From Candidatus Caccomonas pullistercoris (GTDB taxonomy: Bacteria > Bacteroidota > Bacteroidia > Bacteroidales > Bacteroidaceae): a stretch of DNA of 38,183 nucleotides. A program made the translations under genes and the position numbers. Location of the stretch: positions 1 through 38,183 of the forward strand of contig DVNY01000005.1 of NCBI GenBank assembly GCA_018714085.1, in the 5' to 3' direction. This document shows positions 24,786-33,655 of the stretch, piece by piece (the first letter of the stretch is position 1; each line of letters opens with the position of its first letter). Under the pieces are notes generated by a model. That model had not been told where the DNA came from. It was given only the letters and a program-made list of their open reading frames with translations, and searched no databases.

Positions 24786-25489
24786 TGACAAGGTGGCGCA
24801 CATCGACACTATGTTTGCTGGCAGCGTGCCTGGGGGTGATTCCCCTCCGCGTGGCGGCACAGGAGGATGTGCAATACCGCATGGAACTTGGTGGAGGACT
24901 CGGTGGCGGCTTTGCGCTGACGGATCTTAACAGTAAATTTTACGGGAATACGACGCTCGCGGGCGGAGCCGTAGTGCGTTTCCTCCTGAACCCACGCATG
25001 GCTATCAAAACCAATCTTGTCTATTCTGGAATAAAAGGAACGACGGCAGACGTTTCGGGCTTCTATCCTGTCACTCCCGAAGGCCCGGCCTCAACCGACC
25101 GCCTGAATTATTCGTTCGACGGCGGAGTTTATGATCTCAGCGCCACGTATGAGCTGAACTTTCTTCCGTACGGTTTTACGCGCGGCTACGAAGGCTACTG
25201 TCGTTTCGTGCCCTATTTTCAAGTCGGTTTCGGCCTCACGTATGCAACGTCACACGCTTTTTCCGTAAATTTGCCCGTGGGAATAGGCCTGAAATACAAG
25301 TTGGCTCGCCGTCTGAATGTCGGTCTTGACTGGCTGGTCCATTTCACTGTCTCTGACAAACTTGACGGGCTTGAAGCGCCGACGGGCATACGCTCATCGG
25401 GGTTTCGCAATAAGGACCATTATTTTACGACCCTCGTCACCCTGACGTACGACATCTTTCCCCGGTGTGTCGATTGCAACAAAGGCTGA
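24785..25489 (+). CDS. DUF6089-like outer-membrane beta-barrel protein
   Basis: 234 residues with a signal peptide ending LRVAAQ. The mature part is a set of amphipathic strands ([97 protein letters not shown]) ending near [14 protein letters not shown], the layout of small outer-membrane barrels. The C-terminal CVDC pair is unusual and could bind metal or form a disulfide. It is coupled to the preceding lipoprotein and is followed by uppS, an order conserved in Bacteroidales. Confidence 0.78.
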   Translation: MTRWRTSTLCLLAACLGVIPLRVAAQEDVQYRMELGGGLGGGFALTDLNSKFYGNTTLAGGAVVRFLLNPRMAIKTNLVYSGIKGTTADVSGFYPVTPEGPASTDRLNYSFDGGVYDLSATYELNFLPYGFTRGYEGYCRFVPYFQVGFGLTYATSHAFSVNLPVGIGLKYKLARRLNVGLDWLVHFTVSDKLDGLEAPTGIRSSGFRNKDHYFTTLVTLTYDIFPRCVDCNKG

Positions 25490-25529
25490 TGCCGGCGCAG
25501 GAGTGAACAAATTGAGAAAAGAGAAAAGA

Positions 25530-26279
25530 ATGTTAGACAAAGCGCACATACCGGCCCACGTGGCCATCATAATGGACGGGAACGGTCGTTGGGCCAAAGC
25601 TCGCGGCCTCTCGCGCAGCATGGGGCACCAGCAAGGGGTTGAAACGGTGAAACGGATCACCGAAGAAGCCACCCGGCTGGGCATCAAATACCTGACGCTA
25701 TACACGTTCTCTACGGAGAACTGGCGGCGGCCGGCCGATGAAATAGCCGCTCTTATGGCTCTCATTCTTGATTCCCTTGAAGAAGAAATCTTCATGCGGA
25801 ACAATGTGCGTTTTCGGGTCATTGGCGATACCGGCCGCCTGCCGGCTCCGGTGCGCGAACGGTTGAGCCTTTGCGAAAAGCGGACAGCAGCCAACGACCG
25901 TATGACGATGGTTGTCGCCCTAAGTTACTCATCACGCTGGGAACTCACCGAGGCTTGTCGCAGCATTGCCAGCGAGACTGTCAAAGCGATGGAAAAAACG
26001 GGCAGTGCGCCAGAAATTACGGAAGCTACGATCGAAAGTCACCTCACTACATCGTTCATGCCTGATCCCGATTTGCTCATCCGCACCGGCGGTGAACTGC
26101 GTTTGAGCAATTATCTGCTGTGGCAGTGTGCTTACACGGAACTTTATTTCTGCGACACTTATTGGCCCGACTTCGACGAGGAGGCCTTCCGTGCCGCCAT
26201 CGAGGAATATCAGCATCGTCAGCGGCGATATGGCCAGACAGGCGACCAGGTTGAACAACAGTCGGAACAATTCTCATGA
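25530..26279 (+). CDS. uppS: Undecaprenyl diphosphate synthase (cis-prenyltransferase)
   Basis: A 249-residue enzyme that extends farnesyl-PP with eight isoprene units in cis to make the C55 carrier for peptidoglycan and O-antigen. The start [26 protein letters not shown] holds the catalytic DGNGRW (Asp16). [24 protein letters not shown] and the late [27 protein letters not shown] are family hallmarks. A longer frame beginning inside the previous gene is rejected. Its stop overlaps the bamA start (ATGA). Confidence 0.97.
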   Translation: MLDKAHIPAHVAIIMDGNGRWAKARGLSRSMGHQQGVETVKRITEEATRLGIKYLTLYTFSTENWRRPADEIAALMALILDSLEEEIFMRNNVRFRVIGDTGRLPAPVRERLSLCEKRTAANDRMTMVVALSYSSRWELTEACRSIASETVKAMEKTGSAPEITEATIESHLTTSFMPDPDLLIRTGGELRLSNYLLWQCAYTELYFCDTYWPDFDEEAFRAAIEEYQHRQRRYGQTGDQVEQQSEQFS

Positions 26280-28912
26280 AGATGAAGAAATTAACAGACA
26301 TACTCCGCTATGTGGCGGCAGGGCTCGTTTCCTTTTTCGCCCCGGCCGCGTTCGCGCAGAACGGGCACAAGGTGGACGTGAGCCCAGATATCGTATACAC
26401 CATTGAAGCCAACCGTTATCAGATCGGCGGCATCGTCGTCGACGGCATACAAGGATATGATCAGGAAAGCCTGCAAGCCACCTCGGGTTTGGAGGTCGGG
26501 CAGGAAGTTGCCGTCCCCGGCGAAGAGATCAGTGCTGCCGTCCGCCGCTATTGGCAGCAAGGCCTTTTCTCCAATGTGCAGATTGCCGTGGATAGTATTG
26601 TAGACAATCGTTTGGTTTACTTGCACATTCACCTCACTGCGAGGCCGCGTATTTCCAGTATCAACTACACGGGCATCAAGAAGAGCGAGCGTGAGGATTT
26701 GGAGGAAATGGTGGGCCTCAGGGTCGGCAACCAGATCACGCCCGACATGGTAGACCGCGCCAAGCTCATCATCAAACGCCACTTTGAGGAAAAGGGATAC
26801 CGCAACGTGGCTGTCGACATCGTACAGCGCAACGACGTCACAGGCGATAACCGCGTCTTGCTCGACATCCATATCAAGAAGAATTCGAAAGTCAAGGTGA
26901 AACACATCCGCATCAGCGGCGTGACTCCGGAAGAGGCCAAGAAACTCAAACGGGCCATGAAGAAAACGCACGAGCCGACCCTGTTGAACCTTTTCAAGTC
27001 GAAGAAATTTCTCCCCGAGAAATATGAAGAAGACAAAGGTTTTGTCGTCGACAAGATGAACGAGTGGGGCTATCGCGACGCCCTTATGCTGCGTGACAGT
27101 GTCGTGAACATCGACGACAAACACGTCGACATCTATATCGACCTCTTCAAGGGTGACAAGTATTATATACGAAGCATCGAATGGGTGGGTAACACCGTGT
27201 TCACGACTGACGCGCTCAACATGACGCTCAAAATGAAGCCGGGCGATGTCTATAACCAGACGTTGCTCAACAAGCGCCTCAATGAAGACGAGGACGCTAT
27301 CGGTTCGCAGTATTACGACCACGGTTACGTCTTCTACCGTCTTGACCCTGTCGAAGTCAACATCGTGAACGACTCCGTCGACCTCGAAATGCGCATTAGC
27401 GAAGGTCAGCAAGCCACCATCAACTATGTGCGCATCACGGGTAACGACCGGGTCTACGAGAATGTTGTCCGCCGTGAACTGCGCACGAAGCCGGGCGATT
27501 TGTTCAGCCGCGAAGCTCTCCAACGCTCTTTCATCGATCTCAGCGCCATGGGGCTGTTCGACCCGGAGAAGCTCGTGCCCGACGTGCGGCCGGACTACTA
27601 TAACGGAACGGTCGACATTGACTACAAGCTCGTCTCCAAACCCGGCGACCAGGTAGAGCTTTCGGCCGGTTGGGGACAGACGGGTATTGTGGGCCGCGTC
27701 GGTCTGCGCTTCACCAACTTCTCGATCCAGAACCTCTTCGGCAAGGGAGCCAAACGTGCCGGCTTCATCCCCCAGGGCGACGCGCAAACCCTCGCCCTGA
27801 GCGGTCAGACCAACGGAACGTATTATCAGTCGTACTCCCTTTCGTTCCTCGACCCGTGGTTTGGCGGCAAGCGTCCTAATCAGTTCTCCTTCTCGGTGAT
27901 GTACTCCAAGCAGAGTGACGTCAACTCCAACTTTTACAGTAACAATTACTACAACTCGTACTACAACTACCTTTACGGTTACGGCACAACGGGCAATTAC
28001 TACAACTATACGGACTACTATGATCCCGACAAGTATGTCAAGATGTTCGGTGTCTCCGTCGGTTTCGGTACGCGCTTGCGCTGGCCTGACGATTACTTCA
28101 CCTTCATGGCCGAGTTGGCTTACACGCGCTACATGCTCAAATCTTGGCAGTACTTCCTCATCACCGATGGAAACTGCAACAATGTCAACCTGACCCTGAC
28201 CCTGTCACGCAATTCCACGGACAACACATTCTTCCCCCGCCGGGGTTCCGAGTTCCTTCTGTCAGTGTCTGCCACACCGCCGTTCTCCCTGTGGGACGGC
28301 AAGGACTACGCCCATTTGGCCACCAACTACCGTAGTGCGGCCTATCAGCGGGAGTCGCAAGAAAAGTATCGCTGGATTGAATACAACAAGTGGAAGTTCA
28401 AGTTCCGCACCTTCACTGCCCTGACCAGCGCAGTCAAGTGCCCTGTGCTCATGACCCGTGTCGAGTTCGGATTGCTCGGTGCCTACAACAAGCACAAGAA
28501 GTCTCCGTTCGAGACATTCTATGTCGGTGGTGACGGTATGTCTGGTTATTCCTCCGGCTACGCTACCGAGACCATCGGCCTGCGTGGTTACGAGAACGGC
28601 GGTCTGGCTGGTGCCTACTCCAATCCGGCCTATGCTTACAGCCGTCTGACGCTCGAGGTGCGCTATCCGCTGATGCTCGAAACGTCCACTTCTATGTATG
28701 CTCTTGCCTTCCTCGAAGGAGGTAACGCATGGGACGAAGTACGAAAGTTCAACCCCTTCGATATGAAGCGGTCGGCTGGTTTGGGCGTGCGCATCCAGCT
28801 CCCGATGGTCGGTCTGCTCGGCATCGACTGGGCCTACGGTTTCCAAAAGACCGTGAACGGCCGGCAGATCGGTGGCAGCCAGTTCCACTTCATCATCGGT
28901 CAGGAGTTCTGA
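26276..28912 (+). CDS. bamA: Outer-membrane protein assembly factor BamA
   Basis: 878 residues: signal peptide to FAPAAFAQ (about 1-28), five POTRA repeats (about 45-450; starts such as [81 protein letters not shown]) and a C-terminal barrel of the Omp85 type. It folds and inserts outer-membrane proteins. The last residue is Phe (IIGQEF), the usual barrel signal. A tyrosine- and asparagine-rich stretch at about 549-585 lies in a predicted surface loop of the barrel. It overlaps uppS by 4 bases and precedes the two OmpH chaperones that feed it substrates. Confidence 0.97.
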   Translation: MKMKKLTDILRYVAAGLVSFFAPAAFAQNGHKVDVSPDIVYTIEANRYQIGGIVVDGIQGYDQESLQATSGLEVGQEVAVPGEEISAAVRRYWQQGLFSNVQIAVDSIVDNRLVYLHIHLTARPRISSINYTGIKKSEREDLEEMVGLRVGNQITPDMVDRAKLIIKRHFEEKGYRNVAVDIVQRNDVTGDNRVLLDIHIKKNSKVKVKHIRISGVTPEEAKKLKRAMKKTHEPTLLNLFKSKKFLPEKYEEDKGFVVDKMNEWGYRDALMLRDSVVNIDDKHVDIYIDLFKGDKYYIRSIEWVGNTVFTTDALNMTLKMKPGDVYNQTLLNKRLNEDEDAIGSQYYDHGYVFYRLDPVEVNIVNDSVDLEMRISEGQQATINYVRITGNDRVYENVVRRELRTKPGDLFSREALQRSFIDLSAMGLFDPEKLVPDVRPDYYNGTVDIDYKLVSKPGDQVELSAGWGQTGIVGRVGLRFTNFSIQNLFGKGAKRAGFIPQGDAQTLALSGQTNGTYYQSYSLSFLDPWFGGKRPNQFSFSVMYSKQSDVNSNFYSNNYYNSYYNYLYGYGTTGNYYNYTDYYDPDKYVKMFGVSVGFGTRLRWPDDYFTFMAELAYTRYMLKSWQYFLITDGNCNNVNLTLTLSRNSTDNTFFPRRGSEFLLSVSATPPFSLWDGKDYAHLATNYRSAAYQRESQEKYRWIEYNKWKFKFRTFTALTSAVKCPVLMTRVEFGLLGAYNKHKKSPFETFYVGGDGMSGYSSGYATETIGLRGYENGGLAGAYSNPAYAYSRLTLEVRYPLMLETSTSMYALAFLEGGNAWDEVRKFNPFDMKRSAGLGVRIQLPMVGLLGIDWAYGFQKTVNGRQIGGSQFHFIIGQEF

Positions 28913-28959
28913 TCCCGTCCGCTTTCCTCGAAACAGCAAACGTAAAAACAAGATAGCGT

Positions 28960-29475
28960 ATGAAAAAGCTCCTTTTCCTCATCTGTCTGTTGGCCTGCGG
29001 GGCCACGGCACTCCATGCCCAGAAGTTTGCCCTCGTCGACATGGAATATATTTTGGGCAACATCCCAGCCTATGAACGGGCTAACGAACAGTTGAACCAG
29101 ATTTCAAAGAAGTGGCAGGCCGAGGTCGAAGCACTCGACAATGAAGCCCAGACCCTTTACAAGAACTACCAGAACGAAATGGTGTTCCTCTCCGAGGCTC
29201 AAAAGAAAGAGCGCGAGCAGGCCATTGTTGACAAAGAGAAGGAGGCTGCCGACTTGAAGAAGAAGTATTTTGCCCCCGAGGGCGAACTGTTCAAGAAGCG
29301 CGCCAGCCTGATCCAGCCCATCCAGGACGAGATTTACAATGCCGTCAAGGCTATCGCCCAAAGCAAGGGTTACAGCCTCATCCTCGACCGCGCGTCGGAC
29401 GAAGGCATCGTCTTTGCCTCGCCTACGGCTGACATTTCCAATGAAGTTCTTGCCCGGTTAGGTTATTCCAACTAA
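28960..29475 (+). CDS. OmpH/Skp family periplasmic chaperone, copy 1
   Basis: 171 residues with a signal peptide (MKKLLFLICLLACGATALHAQ) and a FALVDMEYILGNIPAYERANEQL start, followed by a long charged helix (KEREQAIVDKEKEAADLKKKYF) typical of the Skp tentacles. It binds unfolded outer-membrane proteins in the periplasm and passes them to BamA. It lies 47 bases after bamA. Length is normal. Confidence 0.9.
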   Translation: MKKLLFLICLLACGATALHAQKFALVDMEYILGNIPAYERANEQLNQISKKWQAEVEALDNEAQTLYKNYQNEMVFLSEAQKKEREQAIVDKEKEAADLKKKYFAPEGELFKKRASLIQPIQDEIYNAVKAIAQSKGYSLILDRASDEGIVFASPTADISNEVLARLGYSN

Positions 29476-29481
29476 AAGTCG

Positions 29482-29489
29482 TACCTTTG
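29482..29489 (+). promoter_or_regulatory. Internal -7 box TACCTTTG before the second ompH
   Basis: An exact TAnnTTTG match just after the first ompH stop codon, 59 bases before the second ATG. It suggests that the second chaperone can be made independently of the main operon. Confidence 0.5.
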
Positions 29490-29548
29490 TCCGGTTGCAA
29501 TAAGAAACCGCACAGTCTTAGAAATTCAAATCAATAACAATACACAAA

Positions 29549-30103
29549 ATGATCAAGAAGATTCTTATGCTGGTGCTCCTGATGGCACCGCTTAGCCTTT
29601 GCGCACAGAAGTTCGCCTACTATGACCACTTCGATGTCATGCAGTCCATGCCCGCGTTCCAGACTGCCCAGAAAGAATTGGAGGAACTCGGCAAGAAGTA
29701 TGAGAACGACCTGAAAAGCATGCAGGACGAGATTATCTCCAAGCGCGACGCCTATCTGGCCAGCGCCGACAGCCTTCCCGAGAACATGCGTAACCGCAAG
29801 GAGCAGGAGATTAACGACCTGATGAACCGCTTCCAGCAGGCCCAGCAGGACAACCAGACGGCTTTCCAGCAGGCTCAGCAAGATAAGCTGCAACCCATCG
29901 TTGCCCAAGTGGCCGAAGCAGTGGGCAGCATCGCCAAGGCCGAAGGCTATGTTTACGTCATGGATCGTCAGACGGCCTCGACGTCCGGCGGCATCTTCAT
30001 CAACGAGAGCATGTGTGAGAACATCACCGCCAAGGTCAAAGCCAAGCTCGGACTGAGCACGACGTCGGCTGCCAAAGCCGCTACGCCGTCCACGACGAAG
30101 TAA
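29549..30103 (+). CDS. OmpH/Skp family periplasmic chaperone, copy 2
   Basis: 184 residues with a signal peptide (ILMLVLLMAPLSLCAQ) and the KFAYYDHFDVMQSMPAFQTAQKEL start that resembles copy 1. Residues about 45-120 are helical and Gln/Asn/Glu-rich (FQQAQQDNQTAFQQAQQDKL). The tail is rich in Thr, Ser, Ala and Lys (STTSAAKAATPSTTK) and looks disordered. Paired OmpH genes after bamA are standard in Bacteroidales; the second copy is more divergent. A terminator follows. Confidence 0.88.
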   Translation: MIKKILMLVLLMAPLSLCAQKFAYYDHFDVMQSMPAFQTAQKELEELGKKYENDLKSMQDEIISKRDAYLASADSLPENMRNRKEQEINDLMNRFQQAQQDNQTAFQQAQQDKLQPIVAQVAEAVGSIAKAEGYVYVMDRQTASTSGGIFINESMCENITAKVKAKLGLSTTSAAKAATPSTTK

Positions 30104-30146
30104 GTCAACTTTCAATTTGTCCGGCGTTTGCCGGCAACTGAACATG

Positions 30147-30187
30147 GGGCGTGCACAGGGTGTCTTCCCGACACTGCGTGCACGCCC
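30147..30187 (+). terminator. Terminator of the envelope operon
   Basis: A perfect 10-bp stem (GGGCGTGCAC with GTGCACGCCC), a second inner stem GTGTC/GACAC across a 5-base loop, then TTTCC. It lies 44 bases after the last ompH. Confidence 0.8.
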
Positions 30188-30393
30188 TTTCCGTGTCTGT
30201 ATGAATTCGGCCTGACGGGAGAGAAGCTGTCGCGATTATGGGGAAAATGCGCAGCGTGGTGAGGGAACGCGGCGCAACGACAGTCGTATCCCCCGCTGTG
30301 GTTCCGCTTTGTCCCGTCGTCACAGGCAGGGGTATTCGCTTGCTGCCGCCCTTTTCGTGCCGCGAGGGCAGCTTGCGGTTCGCTCCTCCGCAG

Positions 30394-31123
30394 TTAGTCC
30401 GTAAGGCTAACGGCTTCTTCCGGTGTATCTGTCTCGTCGGTGGCCGGGTTGGCTTCGGATTGCCGTCTTAGCTGTTCAAGTGTCTGCCCTTGATAGGTGA
30501 AGAAGCAGGCTCCCTGGTAGGCGTTTGTGGGTGTCCGGCGTTCTTCGGGCATGAAGAGGCGGCAGAATTGGGAGAGCTTGTACCGCTGTCCGCCGTGTTC
30601 GATTTCGTTGTCGCTGGCGACGGCAAACGTCTCGCCGGTCGGGGCGAACGTGACGCGGTCGCCGACGTTTATGCCAATCATACTGAACCGGAAACGGCTG
30701 CGCTTGGTAGTGCGTGTCGGCTTGGTCGTGGCTCCGGGTGTGCTGTCGGGCGATGCGACGGGCTTGTTGTCTTTGTAGAGCGTGATGACGGCGTCGTCAA
30801 GAATGCTGGCCACAGCTTTGAGTTGCTTCAAAGCCGTTTCTGGCAGTACGTTGAAAAATTCCCGGTTCTTACGGATGCGTAAGTGTGTGAGCTGGTCGAT
30901 ATTTTTATGAATAAGCTGCTCCGCTTCATTATACTTCACGGTGCGCAGCGTGGCGTAGATCTCGAACGGAAGGGGGGACGGCGGTGTTGTCGAGTTCCTT
31001 TGAACGCACGTTGACGGAGCGGGAGCTTTTCCCGATCTTGACCCAGTCTTCGCGGAAGCTGGGGTTTGTCAGAATGTAGACGTATCCGGGTTCTTTGTCT
31101 GGCTTCTTTTCTTTTCCGGCCAT
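30394..31123 (-). pseudogene. T5orf172/GIY-YIG-like protein, interrupted by a frameshift in a six-base C tract
   Basis: The 5' part (from 31123, MAGKEKKPDKEPGYVYILTNPSFREDWVKIGKSSRSVNVRSKELDNTAV) is the start of a T5orf172-type GIY-YIG domain; these bind or cut DNA. The 3' part (KYNEAEQLIHKNIDQLTHLRIRKNREFF...) is the expected continuation but lies in another frame, and its last 80 residues are an acidic, Thr/Pro-rich region. Removing one base from the G tract at 30972-30977 (C6 on the coding strand) would restore a single protein of 242 residues that reads ...AVPLPFEIYATLRTVKYNE. It may be decayed, a sequencing error or switched by slippage. The TATATTTG box at 31188-31195 is its promoter. 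Confidence 0.7.
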
Positions 31124-31187
31124 ATGTTTTTCAGGAGTTAGACCGTGACGGGAGCGGTGGGTGCTGCGCACGGAATGTTTATAGGTG

Positions 31188-31195
31188 CAAATATA
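31188..31195 (-). promoter_or_regulatory. -7 box TATATTTG of the T5orf172-like gene
   Basis: An exact TAnnTTTG match on the minus strand, 64 bases before the chosen ATG. The intact promoter argues that the interrupted gene is still transcribed. Confidence 0.55.
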
Positions 31196-31242
31196 CATCT
31201 TTTTGCCGAACTATTGCGCGGTCGCAGGCCGAATGTCGGGTC

Positions 31243-31278
31243 GTAAGATGGGGCGCTTACACCTGTAAGACGGGGCGG
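31243..31278. repeat. Two 22-bp GTAAGA...GGGGCG units
   Basis: GTAAGATGGGGCGCTTAC (31243-31260, arms GTAAG/CTTAC) is followed 22 bp later by GTAAGACGGGGCGG. This is a miniature of the palindrome arrays elsewhere but with different sequence and a 22-bp step. Confidence 0.4.
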
Positions 31279-31339
31279 CTCACCTTGCGCGTGCCCGGTG
31301 GATGCCAGTGGCCTGCGACGAAGTTCCTGCCATGATGCA

Positions 31340-31373
31340 CGAAGCCCCTGCGCACCGGTGCGCAGGGGCTTCG
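31340..31373. terminator. Perfect 34-bp palindrome after argD
   Basis: CGAAGCCCCTGCGCACC is followed directly by its exact reverse complement. As RNA it would form a very stable hairpin with a tight loop. It lies 52 bases past the argD stop and probably ends the arginine operon; there is no long T-run on either side. Confidence 0.65.
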
Positions 31374-31425
31374 CCTGTTTCGTGAGACCCGGTTGCCGGG
31401 CGGTTTTCCCGGTCGGGGAGCCGTC

Positions 31426-32547
31426 TTAAAGCACGCGGTTGAGACGGTCGACGAAGTCGTCGGCTTCGGCCTCGGTGAGCGTCAGTGGGGGCAGCAGGCG
31501 CAGGATGTTCGTGCCTGCCGCGCCGGTGAAGACGTGTTCTTCGTGAACGAGGCGCTGGCGCATCGTTTTGATGTCGCTATCGAACTCCAATCCGATCATG
31601 AGGCCTTCGCCGCGCACCTCCTTGATGCCCGGCAGGGTGGCGAGCCGTGCTTTGAGGTGGGCACCCACGCGGGCCGCGTTGTCGACGAGGTGTTCGCCCT
31701 CGATGACGTCAAGCACGGCCAGTGCAGCGGCACAGGCCAAGTGGTTGCCGCCGAAAGTCGTTCCGAGCTGGCCGTAAGAGGGCTTGATCTCCGGAGCGAT
31801 GAGTACGGCGCCCATGGGGAAACCGTTGGCGATGCCCTTGGCGCAGGTGATGAGGTCGGGGCGTATGCCGGCATACTGGTGGGCGAAGAAGCGTCCCGAG
31901 CGGCCGTAACCGCATTGGATTTCGTCGCAGATGAGAAGTGCGCCCGCTTCGGTGCAGGCTTCGCGCAGGCCACGGAGGAAGTCGGGCGTGGCCATGTGGA
32001 TGCCGCCCACACCCTGGATGGGTTCGACGATAACGGCGGCCACGTCGCCCTTGGCCAGCTCAGCGCGGAAGGCGGCGAGGTCGTTGAGCGGCAGGAACGT
32101 GGTGTGGCCGTTCGCGTTGATGGGAGCGGTGATGCGGGGGTTGTCTGTCACTTCGACGGCGAGCGACGTGCGGCCGTGGAAGGCGTGCCCGGCGGCCAGC
32201 ACACGCGTGCGCCCCGTCTGGAACGACGCCAGTTTCAGCGCGTTTTCGTTGGCTTCGGCGCCCGAGTTAATGAGGAAGAGCTGGTAGTCGTCGTATCCCG
32301 ACACCGGGCCGAGGCGTTCGGCCAGCTGACGTTGCAGGCCGTTGATGACCGAGTTGGAGTAGAAGCCCAGCGTGGCGGCCTGGCGGCTGAGCGCTTCGAC
32401 ATAATGGGGGTGGCAGTGGCCGATGCTGATGACGGCGTGGCCGCCGTAGAGGTCGAGGTATTCCTGTCCCTTGTCGTCCCAGACGTGGCAGCCAAGGCCG
32501 CGGACGATGTGGATGTCGAAGAGGGGATAAACGTCGTAGAGTTTCAT
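31426..32547 (-). CDS. argD: Acetyl- or succinylornithine aminotransferase
   Basis: A 373-residue PLP-dependent class III aminotransferase that makes N-acylornithine from the N-acyl glutamate semialdehyde. PLP-pocket motifs include INSGAEANENALKLA (94-107), AFHGRT (122-127), VIVEPIQGVGG (172-182), the aspartate in CDEIQCGYGRSG (208-218) and the PLP lysine Lys237 in TCAKGIANGFPMGA. The acyl group (acetyl or succinyl) cannot be decided from this gene alone; N-succinyl intermediates are known in some Bacteroidetes. It ends the arg operon, 25 bases after argC. Confidence 0.92.
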   Translation of the reverse strand: MKLYDVYPLFDIHIVRGLGCHVWDDKGQEYLDLYGGHAVISIGHCHPHYVEALSRQAATLGFYSNSVINGLQRQLAERLGPVSGYDDYQLFLINSGAEANENALKLASFQTGRTRVLAAGHAFHGRTSLAVEVTDNPRITAPINANGHTTFLPLNDLAAFRAELAKGDVAAVIVEPIQGVGGIHMATPDFLRGLREACTEAGALLICDEIQCGYGRSGRFFAHQYAGIRPDLITCAKGIANGFPMGAVLIAPEIKPSYGQLGTTFGGNHLACAAALAVLDVIEGEHLVDNAARVGAHLKARLATLPGIKEVRGEGLMIGLEFDSDIKTMRQRLVHEEHVFTGAAGTNILRLLPPLTLTEAEADDFVDRLNRVL

Positions 32548-32572
32548 TTTCTTTTCAGGGTTAGGGTGGGGC

Positions 32573-33583
32573 TCAGAAAGCGATGCTTTTCAGCCGCAGG
32601 CCAGTGGTCTGGTCGAGCCCGAAGAGGAGGTTCATGTTTTCGACGGCTTGTCCCGACGCGCCTTTCAGGAGGTTGTCGATGGTGGCCGTGACGACGATCT
32701 TCTGGCCGAAGACGTCGGTGTGTACGAGGGCCTTGTTCGTCCCGACAACCTGCTTCATGTCGATGGCGCGGGGCGAGTAGTGCGTGAACGGCGCGTCGGC
32801 ATAGAAGTCGGCATAGAGGCGCCCGACGGTCTCGGCGTCCAGATTTCCTGTCTGCCGTCCCGTAAATCCTGTCAGGGCATCCGTCGTGACGGGGACCACG
32901 GCTGTCAGGAAGATGCCCCTTGGGAAATCGCCGCGCCAAGGAATGAAGTCGATGGCTGCCGCGAAGCCGGGTTGCAACTCGGCGAGGCTTTGCCGGATTT
33001 CGGCCACATGCTGGTGCTGGAACACCTTGTAGACGCTCATGTTGCCCGACCGCCACGAGAAGTGCGTCGTGGCCGAGGGCTTGACGCCGGCGCCCGTCGA
33101 ACCGGTGACGGCGTTCACGGTGATGTCCGCAGTGAGCAGGCCGGCTTTGGCCAGCGGCAGGAGGGCCAGCTGTATGCAGGTGGCGAAGCAGCCGGGGTTG
33201 GCCACGTGGCGTGCCGAGCGGATGGCGTCGCGGTGCAGCTCGGGCAGTCCGTAGACGTAGTCGTTGCCGGGCGCGGCGAGGCGGAAGTCCTGCGCCAAGT
33301 CGATGATCTTCACCCCGTCGGGCACGGGGTGTTCGGCGAGGAACTGGGTGCTCTTCCCGTGGCCGAAACAGAAGAAAAGCACGTCGACCGCATCGAGCGG
33401 CAGGCGGTCGGTGAAGCGCATGTCGGTCTCGCCGATGAGGCCAGCGTGTACGTCGGTGACGAGGTTGCCGGCGTTGCTCTCGCTGTTGACGAAGACGATC
33501 TCGACGGCCGGGTGGTTCAGGAGGATGCGCAGCAGTTCGCCCGCCGTGTAGCCGGCGCCGCCGATGATTCCCACTTTGATCAT
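32573..33583 (-). CDS. argC: N-acyl-gamma-glutamyl-phosphate reductase, with an in-frame repeat insertion
   Basis: 336 residues. It reduces N-acylglutamyl phosphate to the semialdehyde with NADPH. GIIGGAGYTAGELLRIL (5-21) is the Rossmann loop and Cys132 in NPGCFAT is the catalytic thiol; GSTGAGVKPS and the HQHVAEI histidines are family motifs. Residues about 233-247 (TDALTGFTGRQTGNLDA region) correspond to two 21-bp repeat units at 32848-32889; the residues on both sides continue normal ArgC sequence (GRLYADFYADAPF). The insertion is in frame because the unit is 7 codons. Confidence 0.92.
   Translation of the reverse strand: MIKVGIIGGAGYTAGELLRILLNHPAVEIVFVNSESNAGNLVTDVHAGLIGETDMRFTDRLPLDAVDVLFFCFGHGKSTQFLAEHPVPDGVKIIDLAQDFRLAAPGNDYVYGLPELHRDAIRSARHVANPGCFATCIQLALLPLAKAGLLTADITVNAVTGSTGAGVKPSATTHFSWRSGNMSVYKVFQHQHVAEIRQSLAELQPGFAAAIDFIPWRGDFPRGIFLTAVVPVTTDALTGFTGRQTGNLDAETVGRLYADFYADAPFTHYSPRAIDMKQVVGTNKALVHTDVFGQKIVVTATIDNLLKGASGQAVENMNLLFGLDQTTGLRLKSIAF
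32848..32889. repeat. 21-bp repeat array F, two units inside argC
   Basis: Units CTGTCTGCCG... (32848) and CTGTCAGGGC... (32869) are exactly 21 bp apart with a GTAAAT linker, preceded by ATTTC. Both match the intergenic unit and code for two heptads of argC on the opposite strand. Confidence 0.7.
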
Positions 33584-33655
33584 AGGTTCGGGTTTATGGG
33601 GTTGAAAGCACGCGCCCGCTGCGGCGTGGACCGTCGGCGGGCGCGGCGCTTGGGG

